Assembly: GCF_018598175.1 (NCBI RefSeq)
Contig: NZ_JAHESE010000008.1
Location: 77,307-141,306 of the forward strand
Direction of reading: 5' to 3'
DNA: 64,000 nt
From: Dawidia cretensis
Lineage (GTDB): Bacteria; Bacteroidota; Bacteroidia; Cytophagales; Cyclobacteriaceae
Below are positions 37,028 to 44,718 of the stretch, one piece after another. Positions within the stretch are counted from its first letter, which is position 1; each line of letters opens with the position of its first letter. The notes below the pieces were generated by a model. It did no database searches. It was not told the origin of the DNA and was given only the letters and a program-made list of their open reading frames with translations. A program made the position numbers and the translations under genes.

Positions 37028-37762
37028 ATGTCTACTGTAGCACAACTTGTAAGGGATAAAGTGGAGGAAATGCCTTCAGGAAAGGTTTTTGACTACGGAA
37101 TATTCGTTACAGCACTGCCTGACGCCGGCGTCGAATCAATAGCCTTGTCCCTTAGCCGCCTGTCCCGCCAGGGTGTGATCGAAAGACTCGAAAAGGGCAA
37201 GTATTATAAGCCCAAGAAGTCATCTTATGGCAAGATCCGCCCAAAGGAATCCGATATTATCGCACTCCTAACTATAAAAAATACGGAACGCATTGGATAC
37301 CCGACCGGGCTTCCTGTTTTCAACCAAATGGGTCTCACAACCCAGGTTTCGAACACATTTATTATTGCGACGTCGAAACCCAAGGAGCCGAAAGATCTTC
37401 AGGGTATCAAAGTAAAGTATATCAAACGGCTGGGGCAATTTCTGGAAGAAGAGATTCGATTGTGGCAGATTCTCGATGCAATTCAGGACATCAACGCTAT
37501 ACCCGATGCTACGCCAGATGAGTCTGTAAAAGTTCTAAAAAGAAAGATCGGGGAGTTACCGCGTAAAGATCAAGAACGACTCGTCGGTCTGGCAGAAGCA
37601 TACCAGCCTCGCACACGAGCTCTCCTCGGCGCCATGATGGAGTACTACTTCGATGAAATTGATACTGGAATTTTAAAGAAAAAGATAAATAGACTATCTA
37701 AATTTGATATAGGAGTATCGGCTATAACACTGCCGAACAAATCCTCCTGGAATATCAAATGA
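37028..37762 (+). CDS. AbiEi-family antitoxin (DUF6088-like)
   Basis: 244 residues. The N-terminus is a winged helix (VRDKVEEMPSGKVFDYGIFV, then LSLSRLSRQGVIERLEKGKY) typical of AbiEi/DUF6088 antitoxins, which repress their own promoter. The next ~100 residues match the family's C-terminal region (GYPTGLPVFNQMGLTTQVSN). It overlaps the toxin gene by 4 bases (ATGA). AbiE systems are type IV toxin-antitoxin modules that act in phage abortive infection. Confidence 0.9.
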   Translation: MSTVAQLVRDKVEEMPSGKVFDYGIFVTALPDAGVESIALSLSRLSRQGVIERLEKGKYYKPKKSSYGKIRPKESDIIALLTIKNTERIGYPTGLPVFNQMGLTTQVSNTFIIATSKPKEPKDLQGIKVKYIKRLGQFLEEEIRLWQILDAIQDINAIPDATPDESVKVLKRKIGELPRKDQERLVGLAEAYQPRTRALLGAMMEYYFDEIDTGILKKKINRLSKFDIGVSAITLPNKSSWNIK

Positions 37763-38724
37763 CCTTTCATACAGTGCCTGAGTTTGGAGAAGCTGTTGAA
37801 GCCGCAGCCACCCATTTTGGTTTACGGGTAACATTTATCGAAAAAGACTATTGGGTCACGTGGGTGCTTCGCAACTTAGCGAACTCGGAATTTGTCGATA
37901 CCGTGGTTTTCAAAGGGGGTACATCCCTCTCCAAGGCTCATACCTGTATAAACCGCTTTTCCGAAGACATTGATCTGGCAATACTCGGCGGACACGAGCT
38001 GAACGGGAATCAATTAAAAAGCAGAATCCGCGACGTCGAACATATAGTAGTAACCGGACTGGAATATTTTAAACACGAAGCCGAAACCAAAGGCAGCCGT
38101 TATCGAAAAACATACCATAACTACCCTCGATCCATCGACAACAACGAATTCGGCGCGGTTAGAAATCAAATTCTATTAGAAATTAATTCATTCACCAATC
38201 CTGTTCCCCACGAACGAAAGGCTATACAATCCATGATTGGCCAATTTTTGGCAATCAACTTCCCAGACCAGGTAGATCATTATGGACTCCAGCCTTTTAC
38301 GATCAACGTCCTGACCAGAGAAAGAACCTTCTTTGAAAAGCTTATGTCATTGATCCGCATGTCTCATGTAGGCCAAGATGCTGTGCGGGGAAAAATCCGT
38401 CACTTTTACGACCTTCATTTAATTCTCAACCAGGAAGATCTCATAGAGCGAATACTGATCGATGCAAATTTCAACCTTCTCGATCTCGTTAGAGCAGACG
38501 ACGCAGCGAATGAGGATTTTGCCGGCGAATGGCTAGCTCAACCACTAGCCGCGTCTCCCCTATTCATAGATCACAACAGATACTGGACAGAACTGGCACA
38601 GCAATACGAAAGCGAACTTGGCGACTTGACCTGGGCTCCCATCCCCGCAGCTGCCTCGATAAACGAAAGTCTCGGAGAAATACAATGCTTTCTGAGCCGA
38701 TATGATCACCAAGCACTTGCCTAA
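37759..38724 (+). CDS. AbiEii/AbiGii nucleotidyltransferase toxin
   Basis: 321 residues. The nucleotidyltransferase motif is complete: EKDYWVTWVLRNL, FKGGTSLSKAH and INRFSEDIDLAI (GG-T-S with D-x-D). This is the AbiEii/AbiGii toxin fold that transfers nucleotides to a target such as tRNA. It is coupled to the AbiEi antitoxin upstream. Together they form a likely phage-defence toxin-antitoxin pair. Confidence 0.93.
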   Translation: MTFHTVPEFGEAVEAAATHFGLRVTFIEKDYWVTWVLRNLANSEFVDTVVFKGGTSLSKAHTCINRFSEDIDLAILGGHELNGNQLKSRIRDVEHIVVTGLEYFKHEAETKGSRYRKTYHNYPRSIDNNEFGAVRNQILLEINSFTNPVPHERKAIQSMIGQFLAINFPDQVDHYGLQPFTINVLTRERTFFEKLMSLIRMSHVGQDAVRGKIRHFYDLHLILNQEDLIERILIDANFNLLDLVRADDAANEDFAGEWLAQPLAASPLFIDHNRYWTELAQQYESELGDLTWAPIPAAASINESLGEIQCFLSRYDHQALA

Positions 38725-38793
38725 TGAAGCTTCTGGGTTCAAGCATCCTCTTTGTAAGTCACTCAATATAAGGGCGTTCAAACATCTGTAACA

Positions 38794-38817
38794 ATTTACT
38801 CAATATGATGAGTAAAT
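38794..38817. repeat. Short AT-rich inverted repeat after abiEii
   Basis: ATTTACTCA (38794-38802) and TGAGTAAAT (38809-38817) are perfect 9-bp arms around ATATGA, followed by another TTTACTCAAT copy (38817-38826). No T-tract follows. It could be a protein- or recombinase-binding site at the right end of the AbiE locus. Confidence 0.4.
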
Positions 38818-38988
38818 TTACTCAATAGTCTACATAAACTGGTAGACCCGAACTTAAGAGAGGAAAAGCGCAGCTAAATAATGTGTGCCCGATAAATGCC
38901 CGATACGCAAACTAGCTCCGATCACTAAGAAAAAAGTATGGCTCTCCACAACGCGAGCGCGCAGAAAGCCACCCCCTACCCTTTTTCA

Positions 38989-39789
38989 CTACTTCAACGC
39001 CAATATCTTCGCACTTCCCATATGATCCAATAACTGCACCTTATTGTCTTCCAATAGCAGCCCGAATCGAACGCCGATCGAGAGCATCACGGTATAGGAC
39101 TCGTCCGCGGGTACCAGGTCCGTGCTTAAGTCCAGCGTAATCGGTGGTGCACCGTTTTGAGCAGGGTACCAGGGACTGGACACCTGTACCGGCGCATACA
39201 TGCCGTCAAACCAGTCAGGCGGTGCGTAGGCGGCTTTAGATTCCTGATACAGAATATCCGGTACGATGCCTAGCACGGCGGTAATACAAAAATAGGGATG
39301 CTGGTGCGGCGGGGAGAAATTCAAGCCGCGAATTAGCTCGGAAATTTCCACGCGAGCGGAGCGTGTCTCGCGTGAAAGCGACCAGGTGATCGCCGTAAAC
39401 AGCATGGTATCAAATGTACTCCGTTTGTTTAAGGGAAACCCTTGCAGCAGCGTGGGCATGGACGTTAACCGGAACGCACGCTTGCCCAGTGCCCCTTCGG
39501 TGTCTTTTAGTTTTACATGCTTGAGTAAGCTGTTGATTTTGGCGGTGATGTTATAATTCGCAACGGAGCGAAGCGCGCCCAGCATAAACCGTATGTTTTT
39601 GCCCAACATGACGCCCGCGCCAAATTCCTGGCGGTGCAGACGGTTGAGCGCATACCCCGGCGAATTGTTAATGGTGTCTTTCGACGGGCCTCCATTCCGG
39701 CGCAGAATGATCTTGTCGGTGCCTTTCATTTTGTAGGCAGTAAGGTGGCCCAGCTTGCCGGTAAACGTAATGTCTCTGAGAAATGCCAT
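38989..39789 (-). CDS. Hypothetical protein, paralogue of the 40.6-kb gene
   Basis: 266 residues starting MAFLRDITFTGKLGHLTAYK. It shares the plan of the 253-residue protein at 40601-41362: a G-x-LG-x-L-x-x-YK start, a K/RxGG segment, a DxxEF or RQEF element, and LLQGF at the middle. It has no signal peptide or membrane segment. It sits alone on the minus strand and a broken copy of its 3' end is at 36443. The family is unnamed to me; such proteins often accompany DUF5675 genes in Bacteroidota. Confidence 0.65.
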   Translation of the reverse strand: MAFLRDITFTGKLGHLTAYKMKGTDKIILRRNGGPSKDTINNSPGYALNRLHRQEFGAGVMLGKNIRFMLGALRSVANYNITAKINSLLKHVKLKDTEGALGKRAFRLTSMPTLLQGFPLNKRSTFDTMLFTAITWSLSRETRSARVEISELIRGLNFSPPHQHPYFCITAVLGIVPDILYQESKAAYAPPDWFDGMYAPVQVSSPWYPAQNGAPPITLDLSTDLVPADESYTVMLSIGVRFGLLLEDNKVQLLDHMGSAKILALK

Positions 39790-40159
39790 ACATGTTGTTT
39801 TTAAGGTTTAAAAAAATTTCTTAAAAAATGCCGCATGATGCCCGTCAGCGTCATGCCTACAACGACCGGGATATTCCCTTGATCCAGGGATGTTCCATGC
39901 TATAAAGCAGTAGATCATCCGTAGCTCATGTGTGGAACATCTATGGAAGAAGCCTGTGGCAGACTCGAAGGAAGGTGGTCTTTGAAGGCCTTTGCAAAGA
40001 CACTGTTTCGATCAGCCACGAACATCCATTCCAAGTGGTCGTCGCTATAAAACAACGCAAAACATTTCTTTTCATCGTATCAGATCTGATGCAACATGTG
40101 GTTAACATGTGACTTGTGCGTGGTATAGATGTGATCGGAAGATGATCCGAAAAACAATA
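39790..40159. other. 370-bp gap, no assigned gene
   Basis: No gene with a start codon is visible. On the minus strand 39915-40079 is open and reads in part YDEKKCFALFYSDDHLEWMF; it has no usable start and could be a fragment. GATGTTCCA and TGGAACATC form a loose inverted repeat at about 39888-39939. Nothing else stands out. Confidence 0.35.
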
Positions 40160-40360
40160 CTAAAAATGAGCCATAGCACGCACCACTTCGTCTTCCGAGA
40201 CGCCGGCATAGCGGCAATACTCCTGTACCGTAACGGGCTGGCCAGGGGCTTTGCCAAGCCAGGCGCGGAGTTTCGCCATGCTGGCCCGCGCACGGCGCTC
40301 GCTCTTACCGGTCAGGCGCGCAATGTCTTTTGAATAAATAACGATCCGGTCAATTTTCAT
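40160..40360 (-). CDS. Small helix-turn-helix-like protein (66 aa)
   Basis: 66 residues, basic, starting MKIDRIVIYSKDIARLTGKS. RLTGKSERRARASMAKLRAW and YCRYAGVSEDEVVRAM look like helix-turn-helix segments, so it may bind DNA. It is divergent from the module beginning at 40601 and has its ATG next to the 10-bp repeat array. Confidence 0.55.
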   Translation of the reverse strand: MKIDRIVIYSKDIARLTGKSERRARASMAKLRAWLGKAPGQPVTVQEYCRYAGVSEDEVVRAMAHF

Positions 40361-40409
40361 TCTTCAAATATACACGTATATAGATTACATACTAAAAAAT
40401 ACCGGCGGT

Positions 40410-40490
40410 CATTCGCGGACGTTTTAGGACGTTTTAGGACGAAACAGGACATAACATGACGAATTAGGAAATAACGGCCATCCGCGGACG
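40410..40490 (+). repeat. Iteron-like array of 10-bp repeats
   Basis: GTTTTAGGAC occurs twice (40421-40440), then three degenerate units (GAAACAGGAC, ATAACATGAC, GAATTAGGAA) continue the 10-bp period to 40470. The array is flanked by near-identical CATTCGCGGACG (40410-40421) and CATCCGCGGACG (40479-40490). One helical turn between units suggests cooperative binding of a protein to one face of DNA. Confidence 0.55.
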
Positions 40491-40600
40491 CGTGTCTTTT
40501 ACAGCTCGTATATACTTCGCTCTTTTGTGCTGTTGTTGCAACGACGGCTTAACCGGGGTGTGCCAGACACGACGGATTACAAAACAAAATAATAGTATAT

Positions 40601-41362
40601 ATGGCAAGACAAGATGGAGTGATTTTATTGAAGGGTCAATTGGGTGGCCTGTCGTTCTACAAGACCGCGAAGGACGGTCACCTGGCCCGGCAGAAAGGCG
40701 GCGTGGATGCGAAGCGGATCCGCACCGAAGCGGCCTTCGCCCGTACGCGGGAGAATGGCTCGGAGTTCGGGCGCGCCGGTCAGGCGGGGCGGTTGTTGCG
40801 CACGGCGTTTCGTTCGCTGCTGCTAAACTCGTCCGATAGCCGCACGGTACCCCGCCTGACGCAGAAGTTTACGGAGGTGATCCATGCCGACACCACCAGC
40901 CTGCGCGGCGCACGCAACGTGGTGGATGGTGACATGAGCCTGCTGCAGGGCTTTGAGTTCAACATCGATGGTAAGCTGCGGCAGACATTGCTGGCGCAGT
41001 ACAGCGTGGAAGTGAACCGGGCCACGGGATTGGTAACGATCAACGTGCCGCAGTTTGTGCCGGCCGAGCTGATCGCCGCACCCACCGGCGCTACGAACTT
41101 CCGTCTCGTGGCCAGCGTGTCGGAGCTCGACTTTGCCGCCGATCGTTATAACAGCGAAGTGGCCGAGAGTGAAGAGAACATCACGGGATTGGAAGCACCG
41201 GTGACGATCAACATGCCGCTGGAAGTGACCGTCGGGAGTACAAGCCCCCTGGTGGTCGTGCTGGGCATCGAGTTTTCGCAAGTGGTGAACGGTGCCATGT
41301 ACTCGATCAACGACGGTTCGTATAACGCGCTGGCGGTCGTGGCGGTGGACTCGGAAGGCTAA
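40601..41362 (+). CDS. Hypothetical protein of DUF5675-linked family
   Basis: 253 residues starting MARQDGVILLKGQLGGLSFY. The N-terminal half is Lys/Arg/Gly-rich (KDGHLARQKGGVDAKRI, FARTRENGSEFGRAGQAG) and basic; the C-terminal half is beta-rich. No signal peptide. Its stop overlaps the DUF5675 start by one base (TAATG), so they are co-translated. I do not know the function; structural or DNA-associated roles are possible. It is paralogous to the gene at 38989. Confidence 0.7.
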   Translation: MARQDGVILLKGQLGGLSFYKTAKDGHLARQKGGVDAKRIRTEAAFARTRENGSEFGRAGQAGRLLRTAFRSLLLNSSDSRTVPRLTQKFTEVIHADTTSLRGARNVVDGDMSLLQGFEFNIDGKLRQTLLAQYSVEVNRATGLVTINVPQFVPAELIAAPTGATNFRLVASVSELDFAADRYNSEVAESEENITGLEAPVTINMPLEVTVGSTSPLVVVLGIEFSQVVNGAMYSINDGSYNALAVVAVDSEG

Positions 41363-41790
41363 TGGTGATGGAGCTGGAACTGTTCAGGAAGTATTACCCT
41401 GACGGAACCAATGGGGAGATTCGATTCGCAGGCATCATGATTTGCTATACGATCGAGCTCCCCTGGCTCCAGAACAGGCGAAACGTATCCTGTATTCCCG
41501 AAGGACGGTATACACTGCGCAAGCGTCTTACAGCCAAACGTGGACTGCACTTGCTGGTCGTGGATGTGCCCGGCAGAAGCTGCATCCTGATCCATCCCGC
41601 GAATCATGCGAAGACGGAACTGCAAGGATGTATTGCGCCGGTGCTGGAGCTTACCGGTCCCGGGAGTGGCCGCCAGTCACGGCTGGCGAATGAACGATTG
41701 AAAGACCTGGTGCTCGATGCGATTGATAGAGGACAAGAAGTATACCTCACGATCTCGAAAGCAACGACGCAGCGGGTAACGGTATTGTAA
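41362..41790 (+). CDS. DUF5675 family protein
   Basis: 142 residues; three ATG/GTG codons occur within the first three codons. The core YTIELPWLQNRRNVSCIPEG, then RYTLRKR, SCILIHPANHAKTELQGCIAP is the DUF5675 pattern; the HPAN--ELQGC arrangement of conserved His, Asn and Cys recalls the L,D-transpeptidase YkuD fold seen in phage-related proteins. It may remodel peptidoglycan, but enzymatic activity is unproven. It follows the 253-residue gene with a one-base overlap. Confidence 0.8.
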   Translation: MVMELELFRKYYPDGTNGEIRFAGIMICYTIELPWLQNRRNVSCIPEGRYTLRKRLTAKRGLHLLVVDVPGRSCILIHPANHAKTELQGCIAPVLELTGPGSGRQSRLANERLKDLVLDAIDRGQEVYLTISKATTQRVTVL

Positions 41791-41816
41791 TAACAAGTAA
41801 CATTAAAAAAACAAGT

Positions 41817-42077
41817 ATGAACATTGTAGAGAGAGTAAAAGCGCCTACGCCGAAGTTTTTTCGCGTACTGCGTATCATTGGGCTATCGCTGTTCGCGGCG
41901 AGCGGCGCGATTGTGGCCGCGCCGATTGCCCTTCCGACGGCGTTGGTGACTGTGGCAGGATACCTCACGGTAGCGGGTGGTGTGTTGACCGCGGTTAGTC
42001 AAACGGCGGTGGAGAAGGAAGAAGGGAGTGCCGCGTCGGATGACGAACAGGATCACGCGTGGTCTGAGGGTGAGTAA
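41817..42077 (+). CDS. Small membrane protein of the DUF5675 module
   Basis: 86 residues. It starts MNIVERVKAPTPKFFRVLRI and has one or two membrane helices (GLSLFAASGAIVAAPIALPT and LVTVAGYLTVAGGVLTAVSQ), ending in an acidic tail. Its size and shape would fit a holin-like or scaffold protein, but there is no specific motif. It lies 27 bp after the DUF5675 gene and before a strong terminator. Confidence 0.65.
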   Translation: MNIVERVKAPTPKFFRVLRIIGLSLFAASGAIVAAPIALPTALVTVAGYLTVAGGVLTAVSQTAVEKEEGSAASDDEQDHAWSEGE

Positions 42078-42081
42078 AGTA

Positions 42082-42108
42082 AGAGGCCTCCTTCGGGAGG
42101 CCTCTCTC
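42082..42108 (+). terminator. Intrinsic terminator of the DUF5675 module
   Basis: AGAGGCCTCC (42082-42091) and GGAGGCCTCT (42096-42105) form a 10-bp stem with a TTCG tetraloop, then TCTCGTTT. It lies 5 bp after the last stop codon, between convergent genes. Confidence 0.75.
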
Positions 42109-42132
42109 GTTTAACGGACGGGCTCCCGTCGG

Positions 42133-42744
42133 TCAACGGCGTTTGTCGACGGTTTCGGGAGAGAAGGTGAGTTTATTCACCTGTCTGCGTAATCGCGACC
42201 GGACGCGATCGCCGTAGCACTCCTCCAGCTCATCGGGACCAAGGTTGGACGTCATGTGCGTGAGCATACCCTGGTTGATGAACAAGTCGTAGCGGCTTAA
42301 GATTATTTCGCCCATGACGTTGCACTCATTGCCAAAGTACTTCAGGTTGCGCTCGGAACCTAGGTCGTCGAAGCAATAGATCTTCGGCTTATTGGAGTGA
42401 TACGACAGGTTGCTATACCGCTGAATGATGGCATAGCCTTCTTCCATGAATTCGAAACTGACGCTGCGGCTGCTTCTCAGAACGAAGTTGCGCTCGGGGC
42501 CGGGTATAGATGTCATCAATGTCATCAGCGAAGTCTTGCCGCAGCCTACCGGGCCGGAAAGCAAAATGCCCTTGTTCAGGTCTATGTCAAGGCGGGCAGC
42601 TTCCTGTTCATCCCGGAGAAAATAGATCAGCAGTTTATAGATCAACGGACGATCGATGTCGTAAATCTGAAAGTCGGGGCCGAACTGTTTCTTGCCGTGT
42701 TTGGCGAGAAAGGACAGGCACCATTCAAAGTCTGAGGGTGTCAT
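42133..42744 (-). CDS. DnaC-like replication ATPase (helicase loader)
   Basis: 203 residues of an AAA+ ATPase. Walker A is GILLSGPVGCGKTSLM near residue 65, Walker B is IYCFDDLGSE near 125, and a sensor-like THMTSNLGPDELEE and C-terminal DRVRSRLRRQVNKL follow. This is the size and plan of DnaC/IstB-type loaders that bring replicative helicase to an origin. It lies 14 bp downstream of a replication-initiator-like gene, as in phages and replicative elements. Confidence 0.82.
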   Translation of the reverse strand: MTPSDFEWCLSFLAKHGKKQFGPDFQIYDIDRPLIYKLLIYFLRDEQEAARLDIDLNKGILLSGPVGCGKTSLMTLMTSIPGPERNFVLRSSRSVSFEFMEEGYAIIQRYSNLSYHSNKPKIYCFDDLGSERNLKYFGNECNVMGEIILSRYDLFINQGMLTHMTSNLGPDELEECYGDRVRSRLRRQVNKLTFSPETVDKRR

Positions 42745-42758
42745 CGTGCTGGTTGTTA

Positions 42759-43688
42759 TTACATTGGTTTATCATAGTCTATCTTCTTACCGTCGCGGGC
42801 GCCGGGTGTTTGCAAAGACCCGGGCGTTGGCCTGTTGCCGGCTTTAGCCGCCTGGCTGGCGGTATTCAGAAACCATTTTTGAACGGCCGCGTGCCAGTTC
42901 GCCATGGGCTGACCGCTGACCTTCCAGTGAATGGCCTCAAAGTGGTAGTAGAATTTTTTCGCTTCGAGCGCCGTAGAACCCTGCGAAACAAAATATGCAA
43001 CGACCTCTTCCAGGTTTGTGGGCACGCCCTCGCCCCCCCGGTCACTGTTTTTTTCAGCGGCCGGAGGCTGAGGTGTAGTCTTATCCAAATCATCCGCGGG
43101 TGCGTGTGCACTCTCACGCTCTCTCGTTTGAATACCGTTTGGAGGGTTTATACTGTTTGTATTAAATGCGATTACTTGCAAATCACCTGTCGTATCACTC
43201 CCAGGGACACTTTTGTCCTGATTCTGATCACCATCCGGATCACTTTTGTTCTGATTCTGATCAGCGTCCGAATCACTTTTACTTCCATTTTGATCAGCAT
43301 CGGGATCACGTTTGGTTCGATTCCTGTCAGTACCGGAATCTCTTTTGACATTTTGCTGCTCCCATAAAACAAACGGCTTGGGGTTCGCAATGTCGAGCCG
43401 GTACATTTCAATTTTACTGGGACGATGCTTGCTTTGTGACGGCAAATAAAGCAAGTACTCCCATTGGTTGAGATCATTCAGGCACTTGCGAAAGGTGGTT
43501 GTCGACCCGATGGCCGCCAGGTCCATGACGTCGTTGCGGTACATCCTGAACGGATTGTCAAAGCGCTCGTCGTTCCACAGGTGGAAGTAAGCGTACCACA
43601 GGCTGATGTGATAGGGCGTGAGACGATCGTCGATTGGAACGTGGCGCGCGAAGGCCACGGAGTTTTTGATGAAATTTACGTCAGACAT
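42759..43688 (-). CDS. Replication-initiator/DnaD-like protein with 11-residue repeats
   Basis: 309 residues. The N-terminal ~110 residues (YHISLWYAYFHLWNDERFDN, TTFRKCLNDLNQWEYL) look like a helix-turn-helix initiator domain. A linker carries four copies of an 11-residue repeat of the form DxNxxKxDPDx (residues about 121-164). The C-terminus contains EEVVAYFVSQGSTALEAKKF and FEAIHWKVSGQPMANWHAA, a DnaD/replisome-organiser-like domain. It most likely starts replication of the module together with the coupled DnaC-like ATPase downstream. Confidence 0.75.
   Translation of the reverse strand: MSDVNFIKNSVAFARHVPIDDRLTPYHISLWYAYFHLWNDERFDNPFRMYRNDVMDLAAIGSTTTFRKCLNDLNQWEYLLYLPSQSKHRPSKIEMYRLDIANPKPFVLWEQQNVKRDSGTDRNRTKRDPDADQNGSKSDSDADQNQNKSDPDGDQNQDKSVPGSDTTGDLQVIAFNTNSINPPNGIQTRERESAHAPADDLDKTTPQPPAAEKNSDRGGEGVPTNLEEVVAYFVSQGSTALEAKKFYYHFEAIHWKVSGQPMANWHAAVQKWFLNTASQAAKAGNRPTPGSLQTPGARDGKKIDYDKPM
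43197..43328 (-). repeat. 33-bp minisatellite inside the initiator gene
   Basis: Four in-frame 33-bp units encode four 11-residue units such as DQNGSKSDSDA and DQNQNKSDPDG. Unit sequences diverge only slightly (for example GATCAGAATCAG recurs). Recombination could change the copy number and so the linker length. Confidence 0.75.
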
Positions 43689-43754
43689 ATACGTTTGATT
43701 AGTTTCCGCTAATGAAATAAATAATTACATACAACGGTAGGGGTGAACAGGTGC

Positions 43755-43789
43755 AGTTTAGGGTAGTTTAGGGTAGTTAGGGGTAGCTT
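43755..43789 (+). repeat. 10-bp iteron-like repeats upstream of the initiator gene
   Basis: GTTTAGGGTA occurs twice (43756-43765 and 43766-43775) and GTTAGGGGTA once (43776-43785). They lie about 70-100 bp upstream of the initiator start codon, where iterons of replicons usually are. The TTTAGG core is shared with the 40.4-kb array. Confidence 0.55.
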
Positions 43790-43808
43790 CGGCTACCCCC
43801 TTCTTTTT
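43780..43808 (+). terminator. Orphan plus-strand terminator with TTCG loop
   Basis: GGGGTAGC (43780-43787) and GCTACCCC (43792-43799) with a TTCG tetraloop run into CTTCTTTTT. It is oriented to stop plus-strand transcription, but the genes on both sides are on the minus strand. Confidence 0.65.
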
Positions 43809-43844
43809 ACTCAGTATAACAGCACTATTTGTACTCCAGTATAT

Positions 43845-44327
43845 TTATTCTTTCTGACGATTTGATTTTTGCTCATCTATATACTCGATTATACGTGAAC
43901 AGATGTCGCGCACACGCTGTTGTGCGGCGGCATATTCGTGAAAATTATTGCTGTTCGGCTCGCCAAATGCTTTGAGCAAGCCTTTTGGGGACGGACGGGA
44001 TGAGCCGATAGTCCTCACATTGGTTGCGATACGTTGACACAAATCTTTTCCACTGTGGCACGTGATGATGCCCAGGTTACGGGCGATTCGCAGAAACCGC
44101 CCCAGCGTCTGCAGAGAGACATGCAATACGAGTCGTTGCATGTCCGCTTCCAGATCGAATTGCTCGCGCGGCACATTGACAGCATGCTTGTACAGCAGCG
44201 GTCCGATTGCATCGGCGATCTCCTTCTCAGAGGGATCGTACGTTCCGGCGTGGCCATGAACTTTTTGAACAAGGTTGCGCAGCATAGGGCGCAAGGATTT
44301 GAATGCAGTGTCATCGACTGATTGCAT
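43845..44327 (-). CDS. Hypothetical protein (160 aa) of the replication module
   Basis: About 160 residues from the ATG at 44327; the longer frame to 44384 would start with TTG. It begins MQSVDDTAFKSLRPMLRNLV and is largely helical and charged, with FDLEADMQRLVLHVSLQTLG and ending SRIIEYIDEQKSNRQKE. No motif recognised. It is upstream of the initiator gene on the same strand and may be a regulatory or DNA-binding partner. Confidence 0.6.
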   Translation of the reverse strand: MQSVDDTAFKSLRPMLRNLVQKVHGHAGTYDPSEKEIADAIGPLLYKHAVNVPREQFDLEADMQRLVLHVSLQTLGRFLRIARNLGIITCHSGKDLCQRIATNVRTIGSSRPSPKGLLKAFGEPNSNNFHEYAAAQQRVRDICSRIIEYIDEQKSNRQKE

Positions 44328-44384
44328 AGCAGTAAAGGTTAAATAAAAGTATTGGGTAATAGACCGCTGTTCTGTGCTACCCAA

Positions 44385-44718
44385 AGCACAGATCAGGAGA
44401 GGGACTTTTTTTAGTTGTCGGTATCTACTATTGGTTAGCCGGAACAGCCTGAAGCGAACAATGGCCTGACGGCCATAATAGAATAATGGCAGTGTGAACG
44501 TACATATCGTTAATCAATCGGTTAAAAAATTGCATCATCGGGTATATGTGGCAGTAAAAATATGCTGTCATAATACATACACCAAAACGTGGTATGGGCG
44601 GGAATGTTGTAAAAATCGGTATTTTTAATCACTATATTATTGAAACCTTTTTCTGTATACCTGAAAAATACGGTATGACTATATCCGCGCTATCTTCCAT
44701 GAAATAAACCCCACAAAC
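44385..44718. other. 334-bp gap, no gene seen
   Basis: AT-rich, with the promoter of the VOC gene and of the helical protein on the minus strand. No repeat or gene is apparent. It is the likely right border of the accessory island. Confidence 0.4.

Noticed and set aside
36722-37045. Minus-strand 107-codon frame ending FQGGVRWKMW
   Set aside because: It looks slightly like an outer-membrane protein C-terminus but overlaps the AbiEi start and has no domain that I can name.
43200-43340. Repeats in the initiator gene as a CRISPR array
   Set aside because: Units are contiguous 33-bp in-frame repeats without spacers, and no cas genes are present.
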